The notes beneath the pieces were generated by a model. It worked only from the letters and a program-made list of their open reading frames with translations. It was not told the DNA's origin and did not search any database. The position numbers and the translations under genes are program-made. Positions 16,801 through 25,286 of a stretch of DNA of 41,879 nucleotides are shown here, one piece after another. Numbering within the stretch: position 1 is the stretch's first letter; each line of letters begins with the position of its first letter. Origin of the DNA: a virus; the IMG/VR virus record IMGVR_UViG_3300025096_002860, positions 1 to 41,879 of that record. One strand, 5' to 3'.

Positions 16801-19800
16801 AATCTACATAAGGCTGATAAGGCTGAATGCCAGCTTGAGCCGGGGCTTCCCACTGCGGCGCCGTAATAATGACATACTCGGCATCTGTAGGATTGGCAGT
16901 AAAATAACTGGCAGTTTGAAAGCTTCTCTGGCCTACACGCAGGGGCATGACATACGTCGCTGTGGTCGACCCTGAGCAGTATCCCCGAGCGCCGCTGCCA
17001 TCGCCGAAGCCGGACGTTCCCCTAGGGGCGAACCACATATAATTATTTATTAAGTCTCCGGCGCCGGAACCGGTGCCCGGCATGTTCATGGTTGAACCGA
17101 TACCACTAGAATTTGCGAACCTCATGTTCGGACCTGCCATGACAAGAGGGGCATCCAAGGGCCACACGCTGGCGCTAGGGTCGGTATGAACGCCCCACGA
17201 ATTTATTGCACCAGTGGCAGGGCTTCGAAATTCTCTCACAGTATTCCAAATGTCTGAGATGTCATAGTTTTCTCTCTTGCGAACCTTCGCAAGGCCCTCG
17301 TTTAAGGCGGTGGGGAGAATCTTCTGACCAGTTCTAATCACCACACTTAAATCTGAGTTGCGGCTAAAATCGACCACAGACGTAAATGCGTTCTCTTCAG
17401 CAGCAGACTTGCGGGCCGTAAGACCTAAACGACTATTCAATCCGTGACTATCAAAGTACTGTAGATCATTGCCGTAACTCACCTTCAAAGACAGATTGTT
17501 AATTGGAGCATCCGGATTATCAGTATTGTCCTCGAAAGCAAAAGTGATGGGCTTCGACCGAGCATAAGAAACTGGGGATTCGATGTAATCGGTGAAGCCA
17601 TTTGACTTAAGGGCACGGCTCTCGCCCTGTCCGGGGCCATTGGAAATCATTGGGGGTCCGTGTACAAGTGTAATCTTGTTCTCTTTTCTTAGGGTCCGGG
17701 CAACTGGGTGGTCACCGCCGCGGATCTGTTTCCATGTTGGCCAGCCGTATGGGCCCTGGCGTTTAAGTATAATGGCGTTAAGAACTGCGGCCTTTCCTGG
17801 GTAAGTCGGGACGACGGTGTGGACGAGGCCGCCAATGACGAACCCTTGGGACGAGGGATTCAGGCTGTATTGATGCGTAAACGGATTAATATAGTTAACG
17901 CGAGACCAGAGTTCCTGATCTGTAGCACTGGGATCCCAGTTATCGACGGTCATCTCCGGGAAGCCAAGAATGTGCTCAGAACTACTAACGGGCTCGTAAA
18001 CTGTAGTATTCATTCCTGCAAAGGATACCCCAAAGCTGGTATATTCGGCCATAGCGAATGACGAGCCGGCATCGAGCCCGAAGAATGCCCAATTGTGGAT
18101 GACATCGAGATGCCGGTATTGGGATGTGTTCACGCCAGTCTGAATGTCGCTGCTGGTAATCAACATGTCCAGAACAGAAGAACTGATACAGGAAGGTCGA
18201 TCCAATCCGATAGGATTAAACGTGGTTTGCTTATCTAAGGAAGCCGTCATCCAAGCATACTGTAACTCTGAACGCGGTATTTGATGCTGGACAAACAAGT
18301 TATCATAGGTCGACGCTGTTCCAATAGCGCCGGCTTGTTTGATTTCCAGGCGACTCAAGGCATTGCGATTGGTCTTGTGCCAGGACGGAAGAACATCATA
18401 AGTGAAGGCTGACACGGAGCCGTAAGCGGCGTCTGTGCCAAAGCGGCCAGAGTGCAACGTTGCGCGTTGGTTTAGACCCCGATTCTTCCCAATTTGGTCC
18501 ACCACGGTAATGGTTTTTGCCGCAAGAGGATCTACAGATGCCGATCCCGACAAGCCATAGTTTATGACTGAGAGGTTATGGTAAGGAAGAGCACTATACA
18601 CCGACATCTCTTCATGTGCGGGGCCCAAGTAGCCTCGGGACATGACTTCATAGCCACTACCGGCAAAACGATTTACAATAACAGTTTGATTTGAATTGAT
18701 GCCACTACGATCGGGGAGTGCATAATCCAAAACTCCAGAACAATTACTATTATACCCACTGTATGTTTTAGTGTAAGTTCCGCCGCCATATATGGCCAAG
18801 TCGCTGCTCGACAATGGTTGGAAATAGAATTCACTGCCGACGCTGGTCTCGGTGACAAGTACATCTGCTTCGGGAATTGGCTCGGTTGACCAGCAGATTC
18901 CCTTCCCGGCGGTGATGTAGGCCATGCCTTCATCACTGAAATTGTACCAAGACGCCAAATTAACTTTATACTCTACAGATGCGGTAAGGTCGACCATTCC
19001 AACATTGGCGCCGGCGAGAGCCTCCGAACCCACTGGACAATTACCTGGAGAGCCCGCCTCCGTAATAGTACTACCACTCGCAATAAGCTGATCAGCCCAC
19101 GCCGAAGATCCAGTGGTATTAACCGATCCGGTCCAATACGCGACGCTGATAATCGCTGTATTGGGACAGCCTTGGGCGGCGGTGAATTCGCCCGGGTTAT
19201 ACCATTGATTTAACAGGCACACACCACCACAAAGATTAATGCTATTAACGGTAGTCGTGGAAGAACCGGTCGGAGCAGACCCAGATCCTGGGCCCGGGCG
19301 ATAATAAGATCCAGTGCCAGCAATATTAACCGCAAAAGAGCCGGATGAGATATAGATGGGATTAAAATCTCCCAAAGTAACGAAGTCGGTCGGAACTCCC
19401 GGGCCCGGGCCTAGGTCATCATCGATGATTGTCGGCATCGGATAAGAAGCATTGTTGTCCGGGTATCCATTATAAACAGCCCCAGTAAGCGCCGTGTTAA
19501 GAAACCATGGGCCGCGGGAATTATCATTCATGATAGAACTGCTATCATCAGGATCTGCGCCGAGGAGCAACCATTGAAGTATGTTGTTTTTCAGAGATGT
19601 GTTCGTTAATTCAACACGCTTGCCTCCACCATATATCTCTTCCACCTCTGCCTGAACAAGGCATTTGTCATAAACTGCATAATCACACATCGAGCCGGTG
19701 AAATTTTGCTGATTGGCGTTGGCCGCGCCGATGTGAGAATTGTATCCAGTGATCGTAGTCGGGCTGCTAGTCGTCGTTGTTGCGCTAGTATCATCCGCCG

Positions 19801-22800
19801 CATTTACATAGAGGGTCGTTGGATCTGAGGCTCCCCCCGAAAAGGCCACGACCACGTGGTACCAGGTCTCGGCAGTGAAAGTCGTGGTTCCCACGGCGCG
19901 GTTGGTGATGGCGCCGCCCTGGAACTGCAATACGGAAGACCCTAGGGTAGTGCCATTGAGGTAAAGCTGGCGACCGTTGATGGAATAGCTGAACAGCCGC
20001 GGGTAGGTATCGCCAAACGTAGCAGCAGGCCGCATCCAAAAAGAAACCGAAAAGGCTTTCGCAGACGCCCCTGATCCACCAATCAAAGATTCCCAAACAG
20101 CTGGGGCGCCTAGATCTACATTGGTCGTAGTACCATTAAAGGCGGCGTACTTGTTGCTGCGCTGGGTTTGTTGACGTAGATAATCGCCATACTCTTTATC
20201 TTGATTGTCCAACGTAAAGACAAGATGTTTCCATCCAGGCTCAGTGCCTATCAACCCGGGCCCCGAGAGCCAATACATGTCCTCCAGAGTGTTCCCGCGC
20301 GCGACGCTGAGTCCGAGCATTGGGCCATCTTGGTTGGAGCCGGACTTTAAAAACACGTGGCGCACCATGTCATTGCTATCGGTACCGCCCCAACCAAGTA
20401 GCGTTTGCTCCTGGCCCTGGTACTCGGAGGGTGCGCCGCCGGCGCTGTAGCCGGTTGCAGACCACACTGTCCCGCCTTGCTGTAAGGTATTATCAGAAGC
20501 ATTGAACAGAATAGAAAAAGTAGATCCACTTCCCGAGAGAGCAGTCCACGCTTGCTCCAGGTCCTGGCCGATCCAACCCACGTTATCACCGTCAATAATC
20601 GCCTCAGTAGCGGCGATACCTCGATAAAACTTATAAACGTACGAGTCTTCTGATGTCTGAACGGTGAGGGGGAATCGGCCGCGAGTAGCCAGGGTTTCAG
20701 GATACAGGGCGAAATCAAACGTCTGCTTCCTAAAATAAGGATCATTCTTGCGTCGAGCTGCGGTTTGTACCACTTCATAATTTTTTTGATAATTTCCTAT
20801 CGGCCCATGAGCCAGCACTCCCGACAAGGTAGTGCCGACAGAAGCCGTCGTCATTTTAATGTTCTGTATGTTGACGGGGCGCTTGGTACCCACATTTCGC
20901 AGTTTATCTCCTCGGGGAAGAGCAGCGTCGTAAAACACCGTACTATTGGGATCATAATTGGGAGAGACCACGCTAATCTCAGTCGCTCCGTTTTCGCCAG
21001 CAACATGAGCAAAACGAATTTTGAAGCCCTCTGCCCGACTATCAGCAGTATCTGGGGTTGAGGTGTCGCTCTGATTCAGGGGTACATGGCGATAGGCACG
21101 GCCGCCGACAAACTTCTCAGTAAAGGGGCCCTGAGCAGGGATGTCAGCATTATAAACCAAATCATGATGGAGATTGGTAAGCAGCGTACCGCTCGCATAA
21201 TTTTCAACAACTTCTCTATTATATCCCGTCTCAACCGAACTAGAGTACAGACTAAAGGGCACCAGAAGGTTACCATTGGCCCTCTGAAGCACTTCACCGC
21301 GAGCGTCGTCGGGGTCAAGTTGGAATCCTAGTCTTTGCTTAAACGCCGGATGAAACACATCTGTAGTGTTTAGCAATTTCTCAACTTGGCTGCCGCGGCC
21401 AACTAAGCGATTAAGCGCCTTTCCGGCGCGGACCGACCCAAAAGGAGTAGTCGCGGTAAATACATAATTGACTCTCTTGTTTTGATTAAAGCCAACGCCT
21501 CCTAGCGTATAATTACCACTTCCCCCAAACCTAAAGGGAGACTGTCTTGCGCGTTTGTTTCCCTTCTCGATGGCCTTTAGATAAACCTGTTTGTTGGTAT
21601 TGACGGGCCCCGTAGATGAAGATAAAACGACATTTCCTCTTTCAGCGCGGGAACGCCACCAAATTGACTTCGCGTCTTGCTCCCCATCAACTGGCGCATG
21701 AATCAATTTCCACGCACTGAAATTGATGGGCTGCGAGGAGCCAATCTGTCTTTTGGAGACCGCATTTGCCGAATAAAATCCTGTACCTTGTGGGTCGCCT
21801 TCGGGCGATGTCTGCATTTCGGCCTGCTCTTCAGCGCCAACTGCAGTACCCTCGATCTGTGGGTCTTGCTTTTTAACGTTTTGAAATTTATGCTGATATT
21901 TGCTTCTCTCAAACATGTGGCTTTCGATAATGGTGCGCACATTGTCGGAGAAATCAGCTGAGGCAGGAACTAGCTGTTCTAGCATTACAGTAAGCGATGA
22001 ATCAAACCACTTATAAAACTCATAGAACTTTTCAAAATCCACTTCATTGTTGCTGACGCGCTGGAAGAATCTCTCTCGCAAAACTCGAAGGCCCTTATAT
22101 TCAGGACGATAGCGATTGACTGGCGCGCCGATGATTGTATGCATGTCTTTGAGGGTGGCAAAGTAGTTGATCATCTCAACCGAAAGAGCTTGGGCCATAC
22201 TCTTTTCGAAAGCAAAAAAGTAATTAATTGGCCGAGAATTACGAGTAAAAATGTTTTGCTCTTGAGCGCCAAGAACCGTAACCATGTCACTTGACTGAAC
22301 ATTTTCGGGAAGCTGCAACTTTGAAGAAACCACAAAATCTTTATCAATACTTCCAGTTGTAGAGGCCGGGAAGCCATATCCGAGGGCGGTGTTCTGCTGA
22401 CATAAAATGTCTCCCAACCAATCGAAACGGGAGGCTGCAGTAGCAGCACTTCCTGAATATTCATCGGCAACTACAAATTGTCCACTAGCGTTCGACCCTG
22501 TATTGTTGGAAAACTCCCAGTTAAATACTAGCGTGTCGGCCTGGAGCACCTCGCCATTTGGCGCCGAATAATCAAAGGGGAACGCATAGAAATGAGGCTG
22601 CAGCGATCCGTAGTTCTGTGTGTCAGCAGCATGAGCCTCCAATACGGCGTCATCCAAATAATTCAACCAATAACGGCATGCACTAACCTTAACATCAGAC
22701 GTGTTCAAGATGGAGCCCGTAAAGTTGGTTCTATTAGCGCCCACGAAGAATCGTTTACTGCCGGTTACAAATTGAGAAACAGGACCCGCAATTGTTCCGC

Positions 22801-25276
22801 TAACAGTAAACTTATTGCGCAAAAGGCCAGCGTCGTACTGAACGCCGTGTAGTTCAATGATGTAGTTGCCACTATCGGCGCCGGCGACACCGGCGCCGGA
22901 TCCGGGACCAGCAGCAGCGTATGGATATCTTTCAGGCTTGATTCGTACAGCTAAATTCCAGTGAGTATTGTCGTACACCTCCTCAAATAGTGGTGATCGC
23001 AACAACGGTACAACGCCAACACCGCTCCCCGTAAGAACAAAGCGGCAGTTATCCGAGGTAATGTCTTCCCTTTCAGTAAAAACTTGATAGTTAACAAAAT
23101 CATCAATTTCCCATGTAGTATCAGTCTGAGATCCCTGAGTGCCATAAACCCCAAACAAAGAAGAGCTTATCGCATTTGTATCAAAATAAAACGAAGCAGC
23201 TGGGTCAGGCTTTTTCGGGAAAAGGATCTGTGTCTCTAGCGTCTGGGCATATCCGCCTGTAAGTCGCGTATCCGCGGGTATAAACCCAGTGGTATTTGTC
23301 GAGCTGTTGGAGTCTTGATATTGAAAAACGGTCGCTGTATAGTTATCTTCTTTATTAAAGTCGACGTACCTATCAGTTACCGACACAATGCGTCGGTTGT
23401 TCTCCATCTCATACTCGATGCCGGCGCCGTACATGTTGAGCTTTATCAGGTCGTCATCAATACCAAAACATCGAATCAAATTACGGAAAGATTTCTCGGT
23501 ACCCTTTGATTTATAAATGTAAACTAAGTTATTATAAATGTTTTGATAAATGGTGTTTTTAACATCCTGGAGGGATTTTTCATAAACTTTATCTTCGCTT
23601 CGGTCTGCTAGTTTTTCTAGGATGTCGGCATCTATAAATAAATCGGGAGCGATGAGGCCGGACGAATTCAAAAGGCGCTCGGCAAAAGGAAGGGGCTTGG
23701 CGCTGCTTGAAGGATAGGTAACATTTTTTAGAGTTGATACCGATTCTATCTGAAGCTGCAGGGTGTCGAAATAGCTCGACATTATTTGGGTCAAATACTT
23801 AAGTTGTTTTTGACCTTCCGCGTCAGCCTCGGTAATCCATGAAGGGATCGAATTATACATCGAAGCATTATTGTCAACATCGTGCTCTGAGCCGGTAAGC
23901 TCCAGTTTGTCACCAAGAGCTATGACTTCCGGATGAAAAGAGTAAATAATGGGATCTTTATATTCGCGTACTGCTGCGGCCGACTCAACAATAGCAGAGT
24001 CTGTAGAACGGGCGCCGTCGACATAACCGGTCCAAGCTCCGTTAGTAACGCGGCCGGAATAGTCCAACACGATAGAATCAGTTGCTGCAACCCCGGTGAT
24101 TCCTTCATTAAACTTATAATAAACTCCGAGGGTGGTATTAACATCCTCCGTAGTTTCCACAAACGGTTTTGGATCGACATTGGACCCACCACCGACTTGA
24201 GTAAACCAATGTCTACCAATGTTCTTGGCGCTGCGCTCAGTTTTCCAATAGCGAAATTCATCCAAAGATGCGGAGAGTTTTCCTGCATAGGCCGGTGCAC
24301 CGGAAGCGCTCGGAGATGTAATCAGCGCTCCGACTGTCGCGCGCAGGGCGCCGGTTACTTCATTAATACTAGAAGTGCCCAAGGTCGCCTGGTTTTCGGG
24401 ACTCCCGTCCACATAGAAAACGCTCTTAAAGCCGGTCGAGGATGACATAAGAGTCAACGCATAATGATGCCACTTACTATCGGCAAGAGATGAGGTGGTA
24501 AAGCCACTCGAAGCGATGGGGCTTTCGAAAACACCTTTGGTGCCAGACATGGCTGTCAAAATAAAAGGATTTGCGCCATCCACAGTGGCGGTGAGCTCTA
24601 GCCGAAGGCGCCCATAGTTATCCGCAGAAGAAGTAATACCGTTCCACAGGTCGAAAACAACCTCTTTCCTGGTCTTGTTGATGTCGAACGCATCCTTCTT
24701 GAGCCAAAACTCCAAAGAAACACCCTTATTTTGCACATCATATTTAAGATTGCTCTCCCGATTCTTTGAAGGTTCATAATAATTGGACCCAGTAAACTGA
24801 ACATCGATGGGCGTCATTCCGCCCGCATTAATGTGAGGGCCGCCTTCTAAATAAATGTATTCTAAGCTCGACGGGAGGCCGTATCCATCGACGATAGTTG
24901 TGCCGTCGGCTAACGCGCCCCAGCCACTTGGGGAAAATAATGCATAACCATTTGTTCGAGGATACTCATTGTTGTATAGATAAAGATCTAAATAGGTTGA
25001 CTCATTTTCCCATTTAACGCGCTCGCGAAGGGAACCATCATAGGGAAAATAATCATAAATTCGCTTTAGAGACTGCTTATAATAATCAACAGCAGACCCA
25101 TAGCGGGCGAAGTTTCTTGGAAGCGAAAAATCTACAGAAGGGATAAAACGCTCTTCGCGAATTATGTCTTCTTGATGGTAGCCAACAGATTCTACTTCAG
25201 CCCCAATTTCTTCGGCTGATTTGTTGGCCAGAGCTTGAATAGATTTTGCTTTATTATAATAATCCTTTAAACTCAT
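13811..25276 (-). CDS. Giant LamG-containing tail/baseplate protein with Arg-rich tail
   Basis: This single uninterrupted 3821-aa frame takes up over a quarter of the window. Residues 185-350 form a LamG/concanavalin-like domain (VSLEFWLKKD, DSKWHHYALTL, FYVDGS). Residues 480-620 are helical, with YKSKGTEKSFRNLIRCFGI, a pattern recalling tail protein I/gp7-type wedge subunits. A second LamG-like region covers about 1540-1700 (GWKHLVFTLDN) and a third, clear one about 1710-1885 (FSVSFWMRP, ETWYHVVVAF, LYVNA). A Cys-containing Gly/Ser/Thr-rich stretch follows at 1990-2200. Residues 3490-3680 form a compact C-terminal domain before 106 residues with 43 Arg and no Lys. Following gp25 and gp6, it probably forms the baseplate periphery and receptor-binding part. 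The LamG calls are by pattern; the wedge-like segment is inference. Confidence 0.8.
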   Translation of the reverse strand: MSLKDYYNKAKSIQALANKSAEEIGAEVESVGYHQEDIIREERFIPSVDFSLPRNFARYGSAVDYYKQSLKRIYDYFPYDGSLRERVKWENESTYLDLYLYNNEYPRTNGYALFSPSGWGALADGTTIVDGYGLPSSLEYIYLEGGPHINAGGMTPIDVQFTGSNYYEPSKNRESNLKYDVQNKGVSLEFWLKKDAFDINKTRKEVVFDLWNGITSSADNYGRLRLELTATVDGANPFILTAMSGTKGVFESPIASSGFTTSSLADSKWHHYALTLMSSSTGFKSVFYVDGSPENQATLGTSSINEVTGALRATVGALITSPSASGAPAYAGKLSASLDEFRYWKTERSAKNIGRHWFTQVGGGSNVDPKPFVETTEDVNTTLGVYYKFNEGITGVAATDSIVLDYSGRVTNGAWTGYVDGARSTDSAIVESAAAVREYKDPIIYSFHPEVIALGDKLELTGSEHDVDNNASMYNSIPSWITEADAEGQKQLKYLTQIMSSYFDTLQLQIESVSTLKNVTYPSSSAKPLPFAERLLNSSGLIAPDLFIDADILEKLADRSEDKVYEKSLQDVKNTIYQNIYNNLVYIYKSKGTEKSFRNLIRCFGIDDDLIKLNMYGAGIEYEMENNRRIVSVTDRYVDFNKEDNYTATVFQYQDSNSSTNTTGFIPADTRLTGGYAQTLETQILFPKKPDPAASFYFDTNAISSSLFGVYGTQGSQTDTTWEIDDFVNYQVFTEREDITSDNCRFVLTGSGVGVVPLLRSPLFEEVYDNTHWNLAVRIKPERYPYAAAGPGSGAGVAGADSGNYIIELHGVQYDAGLLRNKFTVSGTIAGPVSQFVTGSKRFFVGANRTNFTGSILNTSDVKVSACRYWLNYLDDAVLEAHAADTQNYGSLQPHFYAFPFDYSAPNGEVLQADTLVFNWEFSNNTGSNASGQFVVADEYSGSAATAASRFDWLGDILCQQNTALGYGFPASTTGSIDKDFVVSSKLQLPENVQSSDMVTVLGAQEQNIFTRNSRPINYFFAFEKSMAQALSVEMINYFATLKDMHTIIGAPVNRYRPEYKGLRVLRERFFQRVSNNEVDFEKFYEFYKWFDSSLTVMLEQLVPASADFSDNVRTIIESHMFERSKYQHKFQNVKKQDPQIEGTAVGAEEQAEMQTSPEGDPQGTGFYSANAVSKRQIGSSQPINFSAWKLIHAPVDGEQDAKSIWWRSRAERGNVVLSSSTGPVNTNKQVYLKAIEKGNKRARQSPFRFGGSGNYTLGGVGFNQNKRVNYVFTATTPFGSVRAGKALNRLVGRGSQVEKLLNTTDVFHPAFKQRLGFQLDPDDARGEVLQRANGNLLVPFSLYSSSVETGYNREVVENYASGTLLTNLHHDLVYNADIPAQGPFTEKFVGGRAYRHVPLNQSDTSTPDTADSRAEGFKIRFAHVAGENGATEISVVSPNYDPNSTVFYDAALPRGDKLRNVGTKRPVNIQNIKMTTASVGTTLSGVLAHGPIGNYQKNYEVVQTAARRKNDPYFRKQTFDFALYPETLATRGRFPLTVQTSEDSYVYKFYRGIAATEAIIDGDNVGWIGQDLEQAWTALSGSGSTFSILFNASDNTLQQGGTVWSATGYSAGGAPSEYQGQEQTLLGWGGTDSNDMVRHVFLKSGSNQDGPMLGLSVARGNTLEDMYWLSGPGLIGTEPGWKHLVFTLDNQDKEYGDYLRQQTQRSNKYAAFNGTTTNVDLGAPAVWESLIGGSGASAKAFSVSFWMRPAATFGDTYPRLFSYSINGRQLYLNGTTLGSSVLQFQGGAITNRAVGTTTFTAETWYHVVVAFSGGASDPTTLYVNAADDTSATTTTSSPTTITGYNSHIGAANANQQNFTGSMCDYAVYDKCLVQAEVEEIYGGGKRVELTNTSLKNNILQWLLLGADPDDSSSIMNDNSRGPWFLNTALTGAVYNGYPDNNASYPMPTIIDDDLGPGPGVPTDFVTLGDFNPIYISSGSFAVNIAGTGSYYRPGPGSGSAPTGSSTTTVNSINLCGGVCLLNQWYNPGEFTAAQGCPNTAIISVAYWTGSVNTTGSSAWADQLIASGSTITEAGSPGNCPVGSEALAGANVGMVDLTASVEYKVNLASWYNFSDEGMAYITAGKGICWSTEPIPEADVLVTETSVGSEFYFQPLSSSDLAIYGGGTYTKTYSGYNSNCSGVLDYALPDRSGINSNQTVIVNRFAGSGYEVMSRGYLGPAHEEMSVYSALPYHNLSVINYGLSGSASVDPLAAKTITVVDQIGKNRGLNQRATLHSGRFGTDAAYGSVSAFTYDVLPSWHKTNRNALSRLEIKQAGAIGTASTYDNLFVQHQIPRSELQYAWMTASLDKQTTFNPIGLDRPSCISSSVLDMLITSSDIQTGVNTSQYRHLDVIHNWAFFGLDAGSSFAMAEYTSFGVSFAGMNTTVYEPVSSSEHILGFPEMTVDNWDPSATDQELWSRVNYINPFTHQYSLNPSSQGFVIGGLVHTVVPTYPGKAAVLNAIILKRQGPYGWPTWKQIRGGDHPVARTLRKENKITLVHGPPMISNGPGQGESRALKSNGFTDYIESPVSYARSKPITFAFEDNTDNPDAPINNLSLKVSYGNDLQYFDSHGLNSRLGLTARKSAAEENAFTSVVDFSRNSDLSVVIRTGQKILPTALNEGLAKVRKRENYDISDIWNTVREFRSPATGAINSWGVHTDPSASVWPLDAPLVMAGPNMRFANSSGIGSTMNMPGTGSGAGDLINNYMWFAPRGTSGFGDGSGARGYCSGSTTATYVMPLRVGQRSFQTASYFTANPTDAEYVIITAPQWEAPAQAGIQPYQPYVDYSNLIDRLGRHMTILPEFRISEHVESVVENYGGDFLQKFDNMFSLSGGTPPNSSDSEFFKTYSTTDFLQNFRVVDDNLANQNTATSTIRRQSIELTCDAILQFLPYKGFYPVERTMELSTLFSKSMGGIAKADTQQGDYDINAFKRNVFAPLMAPGILFNTIKAGVAVGNFVICHSQSIAASDIGPPAGYDGAVPYNLYQSPSMMYLESNHSGNIDYLEEYCLGTSPVSCKWGSPSATKPNPGFFPCINVAGSSSAGENMFNGYFMHMIPFEAIRDPERYLNSDNIPNGRIFDSGLYSSSFASLHAGTDVSYGSDQDDLSSEWAGCQNGVAYKGERSPLFKYAVDNFLCETYNFFLGSPSESSLLSADEGAFAPVTKDDYYAMKISLSNRTAISGTHGYTDQQLSDLATNDILKGFGMYSRASAFGPPCILSGTNSSNYGTGSGLGAIRYPSFEHVLPSHFYGSSHATIIFKAPWTGRASLDDIIGNSVVEYSKATQWGDPERDPSVKNKLYSPIIHNYDVADRATIIQQITSSLEVFEKVLSVPEGTNETKSRWLIRPKFETPIQNFYNVDTQRYTQATGTLHPYGSAATAGFQIRGMWHQHGKPLEGGEGSFVSLTDLPQKVSSSTYGLIRPKSLVDVVGFERKETQLGICPFSKKLEEAVVAVPFVVQNGERRFFDIQRQSHEYVSQIALLNKYVFPPTFDFLTNPSVTPFAFYAFEFSMEVSQVDLYNMWQNLPPEAASQFKKSTATIKIKRLVNELLEGNLETSELQWMVFKVKRKAEKDYNIYTRTNLTPETPIVQPSLRTKYSYNWPYDYFSMVELVSVDQTVVYATEDIIPEDDAEDPVPPDLRRFIPAPEDMDLTMTPGTALLEEASEGIVIGAMTAMALPQPSQRPRPRGVLRVPTVRPRANVTQRRRRAQSVRNRRPRPATTRVPRRTQRPPRRTSRAERAQLRQRARQRTTRRRQRRRVAETLRRIFDPLGLFTPRRRRRRRRR
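13814..13822 (-). promoter_or_regulatory. AGGAGGAGG ribosome binding site inside poly-Arg codons
   Basis: The last three sense codons of the giant gene are AGG AGG AGG. They form an ideal Shine-Dalgarno sequence 6 bases before the GTG start at 13807. The same bases therefore encode the terminal arginines and drive translation of the next structural gene, and they decide its non-ATG start. Confidence 0.8.
13814..14131 (-). other. Arginine-only basic tail of the giant protein
   Basis: These bases encode residues 3716-3821. By direct count 43 of 106 residues are Arg and none is Lys, with Pro, Thr and Gln filling most of the rest, and the protein ends in nine consecutive Arg. A short hydrophobic segment (RRIFDPLGLF) interrupts the run near residues 3801-3810. 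The segment is likely disordered and could bind nucleic acid, lipopolysaccharide or an acidic virion partner; none of these can be chosen from sequence. Confidence 0.85.
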
Positions 25277-25286
25277 GTCCTAATTA

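Noticed and set aside
23933-24445. Plus-strand 170-codon frame inside the giant gene
   Set aside because: It is antisense to the second codon positions of an intact 3821-aa frame, has no binding site of note and no family signal.
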